In this document: positions 1 to 7,973 of the stretch, piece by piece | How positions within the stretch are numbered: the stretch's first letter is position 1 | Layout: every line of letters begins with the position of its first letter | DNA from: Hyphomicrobiales bacterium | GTDB taxonomy: Bacteria; Pseudomonadota; Alphaproteobacteria; Rhizobiales; Beijerinckiaceae | Assembly: GCA_900470775.1 (NCBI GenBank) | Contig: UCBZ01000010.1 | Span: forward strand, 197,515 to 261,514 | Reading direction: 5' to 3' | Length of the DNA stretch: 64,000 nucleotides | Program-made: the position numbers and the translations under genes | Notes under the pieces: model-generated | Databases searched by the model: none | Told to the model about the DNA's origin: nothing | The model's input: the letters and a program-made list of their open reading frames with translations, nothing else

Positions 1-491
1 CGACCGACCGGCCCGAGCGCTTCATCGGCATCCACTTCATGAACCCCGTCCCGCTGATGCAGCTCGTCGAGCTGATCCGCGGCATCGCCACCGACGACCA
101 GACCTTCGAGCTCGCCCGGGAGTTCGTCGGCAAGCTGCACAAGACCGTCTCGGTCTCCGAGGATTTCCCTGCCTTCATCGTCAACCGTATCCTGCTGCCG
201 ATGATCAACGAGGCCGTCTACACGCTCTATGAGGGCGTCGGCTCGGTCGAGGCGATCGACACCGCGATGAAGCTCGGCGCCAACCACCCGATGGGCCCGC
301 TCCAGCTGGCCGACTTCATCGGCCTCGACACCTGCCTGTCGGTGATGCAGGTGCTGCATGACGGGCTGGCGGACTCGAAGTACCGCCCCTGCCCGCTGCT
401 GGTGAAGTATGTCGAGGCAGGCTGGCTCGGCCGCAAGACCAAGCGCGGCTTCTACGACTATCGCGGCGAGAAGCCGGTTCCGACGCGCTGA
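1..491 (+). CDS. 3-hydroxybutyryl-CoA dehydrogenase, C-terminal part (cut by window start)
   Basis: NAD-dependent oxidation of (S)-3-hydroxyacyl-CoA, probably 3-hydroxybutyryl-CoA, in the cytoplasmic butanoate/PHB or beta-oxidation pathway. The reading frame is open from base 3 and has no start in the window, so the N-terminal Rossmann domain lies upstream. The visible 163 residues begin just before the family motif HFMNPVPLM, whose His belongs to the catalytic His-Glu pair. They then cover the helical C-terminal dimerisation domain ([32 protein letters not shown]) and the closing [14 protein letters not shown] signature. The size and the clean C-terminus indicate an intact gene. The symbol hbdA or paaH would fit, but the window does not decide between them. 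Confidence 0.93.
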   Translation, partial: TDRPERFIGIHFMNPVPLMQLVELIRGIATDDQTFELAREFVGKLHKTVSVSEDFPAFIVNRILLPMINEAVYTLYEGVGSVEAIDTAMKLGANHPMGPLQLADFIGLDTCLSVMQVLHDGLADSKYRPCPLLVKYVEAGWLGRKTKRGFYDYRGEKPVPTR

Positions 492-521
492 GTTAACGGC
501 TCAGACAATCCAGCAAACGCT

Positions 522-630
522 CCGTCATTCCGGGCAAGCGAAGCGCAGACCCGGAATCCATCGTAAAGCGCTATCGCGCCCTATGATGGATCCCGGATCA
601 GCGCCGCTACGCGGCTTGTCCGGGATGACG
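522..630. repeat. Intergenic palindromic repeat, copy 1 (clover-type, ~109 bp)
   Basis: Fills the otherwise empty gap 492-791. Outer arms CGTCATTCCGG and CCGGGATGACG pair with each other. Inside, a GGAATCCATC...GATGGATCC arm and two flanking GC-rich hairpins can form, giving a three-armed clover. The same architecture recurs at 7832-7935, 56278-56368, 57771-57878 and 61184-61288, with shorter or diverged forms at 31294-31334 and 33224-33315. No ORF, transposase or target-site duplication is visible, so it resembles a REP/BIME-type or non-autonomous miniature element. Apart from this repeat I see nothing in 492-791. Confidence 0.85.
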
Positions 631-791
631 AGGTGGTTTTAGCGGCGGCTGGAAGGGCCACACGCCCCGGTCCCGACCGCCCAAACGCCGCATCCCCTTC
701 ACATTCCTGTCGTCTCGCGCTTACATTGATCTCCGTGCGGGATTCGTCCCGGCGACGAAGCGGAGGTGCGGCGGGTTTGACGGCGCATGTG

Positions 792-1349
792 ATGCATCCG
801 ATGGCCTCACCGGACGGTTGTCCGGCGCTGGTCCTCAATGCCGATTTTCGGCCTTTGAGCTACTATCCCCTCTCCCTCTGGAGCTGGCAGGATGCGATCA
901 AGGCGGTCTTCATGGACCGCGTGAACATCGTGTCCGAATATGACACGGTCGTCCGCAGCCCCAGCTTCGACATGCGGCTGCCCTCGGTCGTCTCGCTGAA
1001 GACCTATATCAAGCCCTCCCGGACGCCGGCCTTCACCCGCTTCAATGTCTTCCTGCGCGACCGCTTCTCCTGCCAGTATTGCAGCGCGCGCGACGAACTG
1101 ACCTTCGACCACGTCATCCCGCGCTCCAAGGGCGGCATGACGACCTGGGAGAACGTCGTCGCGGCCTGCTCGCCCTGCAATCTGCGCAAGGGCGACAAGA
1201 TGCCGGCGACCGTCGACATGTTCCCGATGCAGAAGGCCTACGCCCCGACGGTCAACGACCTGCACCGCAACGGCAAGCTGTTCCCGCCGAACTACCTGCA
1301 CGAAAGCTGGCTCGATTATCTCTACTGGGATTCCGAACTGGAGCCGTGA
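792..1349 (+). CDS. HNH endonuclease family protein
   Basis: A 185-residue protein with a C-terminal HNH nuclease fold. The sequence FLRDRFSCQYC is followed by ELTFDHVIPRSKGG, then TWENVVAACSPCNLRKGDK. This gives two zinc-binding CxxC pairs and the DH...N...N catalytic core at about residues 95-145. The N-terminal part (PALVLNADFRPLSYYPLSLWSWQDAIKAV) is the usual leader of the conserved bacterial HNH family that is neither a homing nor a restriction enzyme. The start at 792 is chosen because the family leader begins there; the frame stays open upstream but has no family similarity. It is a stand-alone gene, and its cellular substrate is unknown. Confidence 0.88.
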   Translation: MHPMASPDGCPALVLNADFRPLSYYPLSLWSWQDAIKAVFMDRVNIVSEYDTVVRSPSFDMRLPSVVSLKTYIKPSRTPAFTRFNVFLRDRFSCQYCSARDELTFDHVIPRSKGGMTTWENVVAACSPCNLRKGDKMPATVDMFPMQKAYAPTVNDLHRNGKLFPPNYLHESWLDYLYWDSELEP

Positions 1350-1360
1350 GCCCCGCCGCG

Positions 1361-1882
1361 TTATGCGCGGCGGCTCAGGCCGAGCAGGGACAGCGCCAGC
1401 AGCCCGAGCGAGGCAAGCGCGTTCCAGCCAGCCAGCGACAGCCCCAGCAAGCGCCAGGCGGCCTCCGAGCAGGCGACGACCCGCGTGGTCTGGAGCTGCT
1501 TCATGAAATCCTGCACGCCGGGCGCCGAGGCGACGCCCCCGCCGCAATCGCTCGGGCCGAGGAACCAGCCCCATTCGACGCCCGCGTGGTAGGCACCAAG
1601 CCAAGCGCTCCAGGCCATGAGTGCAGCAAGCCCCAGCAGCACCAGCCACTGCAGCCGGCTTGAACGGGCCAGGGCGAGCGCCGCCAGCGACAATCCGATC
1701 GCGGCATAATGCGGCAGGCGCTGCTCCAGGCAGAGCTTGCACGGCACCAGCCCGACCACGATCTGGAAATACCAGGCCCCGGCGATGAGCGCCGCGCTGC
1801 CAAGCCCGATCGCGCCGATGAGGCGAAGGCGCGTCAGGGTCCGGCCGCCATCGGTCGCGGCGTCAAAAGTGGAACTGGTCAT
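1361..1882 (-). CDS. dsbB: Disulfide bond formation protein B (DsbB family)
   Basis: Inner-membrane quinone reductase that re-oxidises the periplasmic thiol oxidase DsbA. The protein has 173 residues and four hydrophobic segments. The first periplasmic loop carries the redox pair in PCKLCLEQR at about residues 47-50. The second periplasmic cysteine pair lies in PSDCGGG and VVACSEAAW at about residues 112 and 138. It follows yqaA by 10 bp on the same strand, so the two probably form an operon. The length matches DsbB proteins of alphaproteobacteria. Confidence 0.9.
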   Translation of the reverse strand: MTSSTFDAATDGGRTLTRLRLIGAIGLGSAALIAGAWYFQIVVGLVPCKLCLEQRLPHYAAIGLSLAALALARSSRLQWLVLLGLAALMAWSAWLGAYHAGVEWGWFLGPSDCGGGVASAPGVQDFMKQLQTTRVVACSEAAWRLLGLSLAGWNALASLGLLALSLLGLSRRA

Positions 1883-1892
1883 GGCTGTCGGC

Positions 1893-2510
1893 TCAGCAGG
1901 AGAGAAGCTGGCCCGATCCTGCGACCAGCTTGAGGCCGAAATACAGCAGGATCAGCGCGGCCGCAGCTACCACCGCGATCACTTTCAGGCGACGCTCGAT
2001 AAAATGCCGGATCGCCTCGCCATAGCGGCGCAGCAGGAAGGCGAGAGCGAAGAAGCGGGCGCCGCGCGCGAGGATGCAGGACAGAACGAAGAAGACGAGC
2101 CCGATATGGACGGCACCGGCCAGGATGGTCACGACCTTGATCGGCGGCAGATGCGCCAGCCCCGAGGTGGTCAGCAGCATCAGCAGCAATTGCTGGTCGC
2201 CATGGACGCAGGCCTGCAGCGCCTCGAAGGCGCCGAGCTTGCCGTAAAAGGCCAGCACCGGCTTCGCCAGGATATCGAAAGCGTAGTAGCCGAGCGCGTA
2301 ACCGGCGATGCCGCCCAGCGTCGAGAACACCGTCGCGATCAGTGCGAAGCGGTAGGCCCGCACGGGACGCGCCAGCGCCATCGGCACGAACAGCACATCG
2401 GCCGGGATCAGGAAGAACGAGCTCTCGACGAAGGCGACGATAGCGAGCCAGAGCTCCGCCCTCGGCCGCGCGGCCAGCGACATGGTCCATTCGTAGAGGC
2501 GCTTGATCAT
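1893..2510 (-). CDS. YqaA/DedA-family membrane protein
   Basis: A 205-residue polytopic inner-membrane protein of the SNARE-associated/DedA superfamily, YqaA branch. It starts MIKRLYEWTMSLAARPRAE. The conserved segment FVESSFFLIPADVLFVPMAL is at about residues 27-46, followed by a Gly-rich membrane hairpin (TLGGIAGYALGYYAFD). The C-terminal half has two or three more hydrophobic helices. Related DedA proteins are linked to polyprenyl-phosphate or phospholipid flipping; for YqaA itself this remains an inference. It is the first gene of a two-gene unit with dsbB. Confidence 0.82.
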   Translation of the reverse strand: MIKRLYEWTMSLAARPRAELWLAIVAFVESSFFLIPADVLFVPMALARPVRAYRFALIATVFSTLGGIAGYALGYYAFDILAKPVLAFYGKLGAFEALQACVHGDQQLLLMLLTTSGLAHLPPIKVVTILAGAVHIGLVFFVLSCILARGARFFALAFLLRRYGEAIRHFIERRLKVIAVVAAAALILLYFGLKLVAGSGQLLSC

Positions 2511-2625
2511 GCCGCTGCTCTAGCGTCAGCGACGGGACCCGTCTATCCGCCATCAGTGCTTTTTGCTGCGCCGCGACAGATTGACCGAACACAGCCGATC
2601 GCTATAGTCCGGCCGCCCGCAAGGG

Positions 2626-2710
2626 GCCCCTGTGGCGGAATTGGTAGACGCGCTCGACTCAAAATCGAGTTCCGCAAGGAGTGCTGGTTCGATTCCGGCC
2701 AGGGGCACCA
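2626..2710 (+). tRNA. tRNA-Leu (anticodon CAA)
   Basis: Acceptor arms GCCCCTG (2626-2632) and CAGGGGC (2700-2706) pair perfectly, followed by discriminator A and an encoded CCA (2708-2710). The anticodon stem is CTCGA/TCGAG with loop CTCAAAA at 2658-2664, so the anticodon at 2660-2662 is CAA, reading UUG leucine codons. A long variable arm and the GGTTCGATTCC T-loop (2685-2695) fit a class II leucine tRNA. Confidence 0.97.
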
Positions 2711-2735
2711 TTCGGTTCGACTGCGAGCGAATTCG

Positions 2736-3845
2736 CTAGCGCATCAGGCCCGCCGCTCTCAACGCATCCTCGATGATTTTGGCCGGACCCGACTTCGCCG
2801 GTTTCGTGCCGTCCGGTCGTAGGCCACTGTTCTGATGCCGCATCGCGGCAGCCGTCGCCGCTTCGGTCGAGAGATTGTCCTGCGCGGCAGCCGCGACTGG
2901 CTCGGCAAGCTGCCAGAACGCCGCGATATGGCGGGTCGACGAGATGCCGGCGCTGAGTATGAAGGCGCCGGGTGCGCCGATGCCGTCTCCGGCGTCGAGC
3001 GGCGTGCCATGACCCATGCCGGCGATCGCGAAGGTCTCGATCCTGGCCACGCCCGCCGCGTCGCGCCAGACGCGCCTCGTGTGACCGGCGACAGCGGCCG
3101 TTTCGCTCGGTCCCGGCGCGAGCCCGTGCACGCCGCGCCATTGCGACAGGAGCGCCTCGCTATTCGCGGGCACGACAGTGTGATCCTGCGTGCCATGCCA
3201 GACCGAGAGCGTCGGCCAGGGCCCCGCATGACCGGACGCGTCGCGAACGGCGCTCTGCAAGGCCGCCTCTCGCGGCAGGCTCTGGCCGCGCATGCGTTCG
3301 AGCGCCTCCGGGACCGTCGATGCGCAGCCGAAGGGCAGTCCCGCGATGATCGCGCCGCCGGCGAATATCTCGGGATAGGTCGCAAGCATCGCCGCCGCCA
3401 TCGCGCCGCCGGCCGACAGGCCGGTGATGAAGACCCGGCGGCGATCGAGCGCGTGGGTCTCGATCATGCGGCCGACCATCTGCGCGATCGACATCGCCTC
3501 GCCGGCCTCGCGGCGGATATCGCCCGGCGCGAACCAGTTGAAGCAGAGATTGGGATTATTCGCCCGCTGCTGCTCCGGATACAGCAGCGCAAAGCCATGG
3601 CGGTCGGCGAGTTGCGACCAGCCCGAGCCATGGCCGTAATCGGCCGCATTCTGGGTGCAGCCATGCAGTACCACCACCAGCGGAGCGCCCGGCGCCAGAC
3701 CATCGGGCAGATGATAATAGGCCTTGAGCGCTCCCGGATTGGATCCGAACCCGGCCAGTTCGCGCAGGCGGGATGGCCGGGCGGCGGGCCGGCCCATGCC
3801 CCTGGCAGCACTCAGGCGGGCGATCGTCTCGGAGAGGCTGGGCAT
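2736..3845 (-). CDS. PHB depolymerase-family esterase
   Basis: A 369-residue alpha/beta hydrolase of the PHB depolymerase/feruloyl esterase-like family. The oxyanion segment VVVLHGCTQNA is at about residue 55. The nucleophile elbow GLSAGGAM comes mid-protein. The acid lies in WHGTQDHTV and the catalytic His in AGMGHGTPLD. There is no signal peptide, so an intracellular or non-classical location is likely. The start at 3845 is preferred because GGAG lies about 7 bases upstream; an in-frame ATG at 3905 would add 20 residues. The C-terminal tail after residue 310 is low-complexity. The true substrate (short-chain PHB, aryl esters or other polyesters) cannot be told from the sequence. Confidence 0.88.
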   Translation of the reverse strand: MPSLSETIARLSAARGMGRPAARPSRLRELAGFGSNPGALKAYYHLPDGLAPGAPLVVVLHGCTQNAADYGHGSGWSQLADRHGFALLYPEQQRANNPNLCFNWFAPGDIRREAGEAMSIAQMVGRMIETHALDRRRVFITGLSAGGAMAAAMLATYPEIFAGGAIIAGLPFGCASTVPEALERMRGQSLPREAALQSAVRDASGHAGPWPTLSVWHGTQDHTVVPANSEALLSQWRGVHGLAPGPSETAAVAGHTRRVWRDAAGVARIETFAIAGMGHGTPLDAGDGIGAPGAFILSAGISSTRHIAAFWQLAEPVAAAAQDNLSTEAATAAAMRHQNSGLRPDGTKPAKSGPAKIIEDALRAAGLMR

Positions 3846-4043
3846 GATGCACTCCTGCGCCGGCCGGCCCGGAATGGCGCCAGCACGCTTCAGGAACGCA
3901 GCCATAGCGGCTTTTGTTGCAATGCAACATGGTCATCAAATCGGGTGACGAGTGTTTCGCCAGCATTGCCTTGCCGCGCCTCCATGATCGACAGTAGGCC
4001 TTGGTCTTCGGGCCGCCCGATATTGCCATCCCCGAGGCCGTCC

Positions 4044-4787
4044 TTGCGCATCCTGCTGATCAATCCCAACACGACGGCGGAGGTGACCGCCCTGATGGAG
4101 CGGGTGTTGGCGCCGCATCTGCCCGCAGGCGCGACGCTTGTCCCAGCCACCGGGCGCTTCGGCGCGCGCTATATCGCCAGTCGCAGCGCTGCGGCGATCG
4201 CCGGCCATGCCGCGCTCGAAGCCTATGCCGAGCATGGCGGAGATTGCGACGCGGTCTATCTCGCCTGCTTCGGCGATCCCGGCCTGTTGGCGCTGAAGGA
4301 ACTCGCGGATGTGCCGGTGATCGGCATGGCCGAGGCCAGTTGCCTTGCGGCCTCAGTGCTGACGGAGCGCTTCGCGATCGTCACCGGCGGCGAGCGCTGG
4401 GCGCCGATGCTGCGCGAATTCGTCACCATGCTGGGGCTGGGCGACCGGCTCGCGGCGATCGAGACCGTGACGCCCACCGGCGCCGACATCGCCCGCGATC
4501 CCGACAATGCCATCGCCCTGCTGGTACAGGCCTGCCGGATGACGGCGCAGCGTGATGGCGCCGGCGCCGTCATCCTCGGCGGAGCCGGGCTTGCGGGGCT
4601 TGCAGCTCGCATCCAGCCGCATCTCGACATCCCCGTAATCTGCTCGGTCGAGGCAGGGATGCAGGCCGTGCTGGCGGCGCTGCGCGATCCCCCACAGAAA
4701 CCCGCGACCGGCGATCTCGCGCTCCCGGCGCCGATCGCCAGCACCGGCCTTTCCGACAGCCTCGCCGAACGGCTCGCCCGCCCCTGA
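4044..4787 (+). CDS. Asp/Glu/hydantoin racemase family protein
   Basis: About 247 residues, opening with the family signature RILLINPNTT. The first catalytic cysteine region is VYLACFGDPGLLAL and the second is DIPVICSVEAGMQAV, matching the two-cysteine racemisation or decarboxylation mechanism of the HyuE/maleate isomerase superfamily. A TTG start at 4044 is chosen because it gives the family N-terminus and has GAGG six bases upstream; an ATG at 3984 would add 20 residues unlike the family. It lies convergent with the dehydrogenase ending at 4799. The substrate is unresolved: hydantoins, allantoin-type compounds and amino acids are all possible. Confidence 0.82.
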   Translation: MRILLINPNTTAEVTALMERVLAPHLPAGATLVPATGRFGARYIASRSAAAIAGHAALEAYAEHGGDCDAVYLACFGDPGLLALKELADVPVIGMAEASCLAASVLTERFAIVTGGERWAPMLREFVTMLGLGDRLAAIETVTPTGADIARDPDNAIALLVQACRMTAQRDGAGAVILGGAGLAGLAARIQPHLDIPVICSVEAGMQAVLAALRDPPQKPATGDLALPAPIASTGLSDSLAERLARP

Positions 4788-4798
4788 GCGGGCGGCGT

Positions 4799-5710
4799 TC
4801 AGCCCTTCTTCGCGAGCGATATGCCGTTCTGCGACGCCACCCAGTCCGACAGCATCGGCACGTAATCATCGCCCTTGCCGGCGGCCACGGCCGTCGCGAA
4901 GCTGTTCTTCACCGCATTGCCGATCGGGTTGGGGACACCAGCCGCATTGGCGACGCTTTCGAGATAGCGCACATCCTTCAGCCCGTTGACCAGTGTGAAC
5001 TTGTGGGCGTCGCGGTCACGCTCCAGCACATACTGCATGAAGGTCTGGTAGAAGCCGCAATCCATCCGGCTGCCGCGCAGCACGCTGTCGAAGGTCTCAG
5101 GCGTGATGCCGATCTTCGAGGCCAGCGCCAGCGCCTCGGAATAGATCGCCGCATAGCCCATCGAGAGGAAGTTGTTGAGCAGCTTCATCTTGTGGCCGTC
5201 GCCGACCGGGCCGAGATGCACGACCTTCTGGGCCCAGGCCTCGATCGCCGGCTTGATCCGGGCGAAGACCTCAGGCGTCGTGCCGACCATGGCGGACAAC
5301 TGCCCGAGCGCGGCCTGCGCCGGCGTGCCGCCGAGCGGAGCATCGGCCAGATGCAGCCCCTTGGCCTCCAACTCCCCCGCGATCCGGACCGTGACCGTCG
5401 GGTCGGAGGTCGAGCAGTCGACCACGACCGTGCCGGGCTTGGCGCCCGCGATGATGCCGTCGGGACCGTTGACCACCGCCTCGACCTGGGCCGAGCCGGT
5501 GACACAGAGGAAGATGACCGTCGCGTTCTGCGCCAGTTCCTTCGGGGTCTTGGCCTCCTTCGCGCCGGCCGCTACCAGCTCCTCGACCGGCTTGCGGTTG
5601 CGGTGGCCCATCACCGTCAGCGCGAAGCCCTTGTTGAGCAGGCTCTGCGCCATGCCCTGGCCCATCAGGCCGACGCCGATGAAGCCAATGGATTCTTTGG
5701 TTGCGGTCAT
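4799..5710 (-). CDS. NAD(P)-dependent oxidoreductase, 3-hydroxyisobutyrate dehydrogenase family
   Basis: A 303-residue beta-hydroxyacid dehydrogenase. The dinucleotide loop GFIGVGLMGQGMA is at about residues 9-21, the substrate loop DAPLGGTPAQA near 125, and the catalytic Lys/Asn in GHKMKLLNNF near 175. The start at 5710 has a strong AGGAGA ribosome site 7 bases upstream. It is divergent from the LacI-type regulator gene that starts at 5814, across a 103-bp gap, so it is a probable target of that regulator. The DAPLGG loop in place of the usual DAPVSGG suggests a substrate other than 3-hydroxyisobutyrate, such as a sugar-derived hydroxy acid. Confidence 0.86.
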   Translation of the reverse strand: MTATKESIGFIGVGLMGQGMAQSLLNKGFALTVMGHRNRKPVEELVAAGAKEAKTPKELAQNATVIFLCVTGSAQVEAVVNGPDGIIAGAKPGTVVVDCSTSDPTVTVRIAGELEAKGLHLADAPLGGTPAQAALGQLSAMVGTTPEVFARIKPAIEAWAQKVVHLGPVGDGHKMKLLNNFLSMGYAAIYSEALALASKIGITPETFDSVLRGSRMDCGFYQTFMQYVLERDRDAHKFTLVNGLKDVRYLESVANAAGVPNPIGNAVKNSFATAVAAGKGDDYVPMLSDWVASQNGISLAKKG

Positions 5711-5813
5711 GTTCAATTTCTCCTGTTTATATGAGAATGACGTGTCGATGTGACGGAACGCCCGACCGGGAGCTGGTCGCCAGATCATGTGTCCGCCTCC
5801 GGAGAAGAGCGTC

Positions 5814-6890
5814 ATGACCAGCAGCGGCCCCCTCGGTGCCGGCTCTCCCGTCAAGCCACCGAAAGCCGCCCCGGGCAGCCGGGCGCGCGTGACGCTGCAG
5901 ATCATCGCCGACCGGCTGACGGTCTCGACCGCGACCGTCTCGCTGGCGTTGCGTGGCTCCCCGCTGGTGGCGGAGGCGACGCGAGCCCGCGTCCAGCAGA
6001 TGGCCCGCGAGATGGGCTACAGCTACAATCGCAGCGCCGCCTCGCTCCGCACCGACCGCACCAACATCCTCGGCGTTGGCTTCCACGACATCACCAACCC
6101 GTATTTCGCCGAACTCCTCGCCGCGATCGAGGAGACCACGACGGCCAATGGCCGCTCGATCCTGCTCGGCACCTATGGCGAGGACCTCGCCCGGCAAGAC
6201 CGGGTGCTGGGCACGCTCAAGGAATACCGGCCCGACGGCATGATCCTGTGCGCCGCGGGCGGCAGCACGCAGGAAACCTTTGCGCATCTGATCGCGGCCG
6301 GCGTCCCCATCGTCCAGCTCTCCCGCGAGGTCACGGACACCCTCGATTTCGTCGGCTCCGACGACCGCCACGGCACCATCCTGGCGATGGAGCATCTGAT
6401 CGGGCTCGGCCACCGCCGCATCGCCTTCATCTGCCAGAACCAGCGCATCTCGACCGGCGCGAACCGTTATCGCGGCTATTGCGAAGTCCTGACCCGCTAC
6501 GGGATCGCGGTCGATCCCAGCCTCGTCTATCCCGGTCACGGCACCCGCGAGAACGGCTCGAAGGGAATCCAGACCGTGCTCGATGCGCCCGACCCGCCCA
6601 CCGCAGCCGTCTGCATGAACGATCTCTCGGCTTTTGGGGCGATGCTGGGTTTGCGCCATCGCGGGCGCGAGGCCGGCATCGATTTCTCGATCGTCGGCTG
6701 CGACGACGTCCAGGAAGCAGCGCAGTGGTATCCGGCCCTGACGACGGTCCGCAATTTCCAGGACGAAATGGGGCGCACATCGGCCGAGTTCCTGATCAGC
6801 CGCATTGCCGAGCCGGACGCCCCGCCCCGCCGCCTGCTGCTCAAGCCGGAGCTTGTCGTCCGGGGCACGACTACGCCGCTGCGGAGCTGA
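5814..6890 (+). CDS. LacI-family transcriptional regulator
   Basis: A 358-residue repressor-type protein. The N-terminal helix-turn-helix (VTLQIIADRLTVSTATVSLAL) spans about residues 23-43. The hinge follows, then a periplasmic-binding-protein-like ligand domain beginning at TNILGVGFHDITNPYF. The start at 5814 has GGAGAAG about 6 bases upstream; an ATG at 5787 is possible but lacks a site. It is divergent from the dehydrogenase at 4799-5710 and convergent with the ABC-linked dehydrogenase at 6907. It probably controls one or both in response to a carbohydrate or sugar acid. No perfect operator palindrome is obvious in the 103-bp divergent gap. Confidence 0.92.
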   Translation: MTSSGPLGAGSPVKPPKAAPGSRARVTLQIIADRLTVSTATVSLALRGSPLVAEATRARVQQMAREMGYSYNRSAASLRTDRTNILGVGFHDITNPYFAELLAAIEETTTANGRSILLGTYGEDLARQDRVLGTLKEYRPDGMILCAAGGSTQETFAHLIAAGVPIVQLSREVTDTLDFVGSDDRHGTILAMEHLIGLGHRRIAFICQNQRISTGANRYRGYCEVLTRYGIAVDPSLVYPGHGTRENGSKGIQTVLDAPDPPTAAVCMNDLSAFGAMLGLRHRGREAGIDFSIVGCDDVQEAAQWYPALTTVRNFQDEMGRTSAEFLISRIAEPDAPPRRLLLKPELVVRGTTTPLRS

Positions 6891-6906
6891 GGCGTAAGAC
6901 CGCGTT

Positions 6907-7809
6907 TCAGGCATCGTTCGCGGGCTTGGCGTTGAGGGCGCGATAGGCACGCACCACCTGCGAATCGTCACGGCCGCCATGGCCGAGCCCGGACGAGGCT
7001 AGGAACATCTGGTGAGCGGCAGCCGCCAGCGGCAGCGCGGTCTTGGCGGCCCGCCCGGCATCCAGGACGATGCCGAGATCCTTGACGAAGATGTCGACCG
7101 CGCTCGCGACAGTCGGGTCCGGCTCATGCATGCGCGGGCCGCGATCCTTGAGCATCCAGGACGAGGCGGCCGAACCGCCCATGATCTCGAACAGAAGCTT
7201 GCCGTCGATGCCGGCCTTCTCGGCCAGCGACAAGGCCTCGGCCGCGACCGCGATATGCACGCCGCAGAGCAACTGGTTGACCGTCTTCACGGTCGCCCCC
7301 TGGCCGGGGGTCTGGCCGACATGGAAGACCTTGTCGCCGAGCGCCTCCAGCACCGGTCGCGCCCGGTCGAAGCTTAGTTGGGGCGCGCCGACCATGATCG
7401 TCAGGGTCGCGCCCCGCGCGCCCACGACCCCGCCGGAGACCGGCGCGTCGACGAGATGGCGCCGGCTCTTCGCCACCTCGGCGGCGATGGCCTCGACCTC
7501 GCCCGGCGGGCAGGTCGCCATCAGGATCACGAGCGCGCCGGGCGCCAGGGCGTCGAGCGCCTTCGCTTCGAACAGCACCGAGCGAGCCTGCGCCGCATTG
7601 ACCACCATCAGCACCAGAACCTCGGCGCCCTCCGCCGCAGCCTTCGCACTGTCGGCGCCATGCCCCCCGGCCGCGATCAGCGCCTCGCGCGCCGCCGCGC
7701 GCATGTCGAAGCCGGTGACGCGGAACTGGCGCTTGACCAGGTTCTCAGCCATCGGCGCGCCCATGGCGCCGAGCCCGACGAAGGCGATGGAGGTTGGTTG
7801 GGTCGGCAT
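6907..7809 (-). CDS. L-threonate dehydrogenase-like beta-hydroxyacid dehydrogenase
   Basis: A 300-residue member of the 3-hydroxyisobutyrate dehydrogenase superfamily. It has the Rossmann loop VGLGAMGAPMAE (about residues 10-21), LMVVNAAQA, the substrate loop VDAPVSGGVVGA and the catalytic Lys in GATVKTVNQLL. The LMVVNAAQA segment and the C-terminus resemble LtnD, which oxidises L-threonate to 2-oxotetronate. LtnD's usual partners, a four-carbon acid kinase and an aldolase, are absent from the window, so the substrate stays tentative. It is the last gene of the ABC-transporter operon; a palindromic repeat lies between it and the upstream permease gene. Confidence 0.78.
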   Translation of the reverse strand: MPTQPTSIAFVGLGAMGAPMAENLVKRQFRVTGFDMRAAAREALIAAGGHGADSAKAAAEGAEVLVLMVVNAAQARSVLFEAKALDALAPGALVILMATCPPGEVEAIAAEVAKSRRHLVDAPVSGGVVGARGATLTIMVGAPQLSFDRARPVLEALGDKVFHVGQTPGQGATVKTVNQLLCGVHIAVAAEALSLAEKAGIDGKLLFEIMGGSAASSWMLKDRGPRMHEPDPTVASAVDIFVKDLGIVLDAGRAAKTALPLAAAAHQMFLASSGLGHGGRDDSQVVRAYRALNAKPANDA

Positions 7810-7831
7810 CTCGCTGGCTTTCCAAGCTCCG

Positions 7832-7935
7832 CCGTCATCCCGGCCGAAGCGCAGCGGAGAGCCGGGATCCATTCCGGAACGGATCAGGAATAGATCCCGG
7901 ATCGGCGCGGCTACGCTGCTGGTCCGGGATGACGG
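7832..7935. repeat. Intergenic palindromic repeat, copy 2
   Basis: Outer arms CCGTCATCCCGG (7832-7843) and CCGGGATGACGG (7924-7935) are perfect inverted repeats. The interior contains GCCGGGATCCATTCC and TAGATCCCGGATCGGC arms like copy 1. This copy sits inside a transcription unit, between a permease gene and the downstream dehydrogenase gene, so it could attenuate or process the mRNA. Confidence 0.85.
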
Positions 7936-7973
7936 CGCATGTATCGAAACGGTTGGCGCAGATCTGGCAGACC

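Noticed and set aside
2835..4043. Long open frame leading into the racemase gene
   Set aside because: It is antisense to the esterase gene, Arg/Ala-rich and without family similarity; the racemase starts near 4044.
5711..5813. LacI operator in the divergent gap
   Set aside because: No convincing CG-centred palindrome found, so no site is called.
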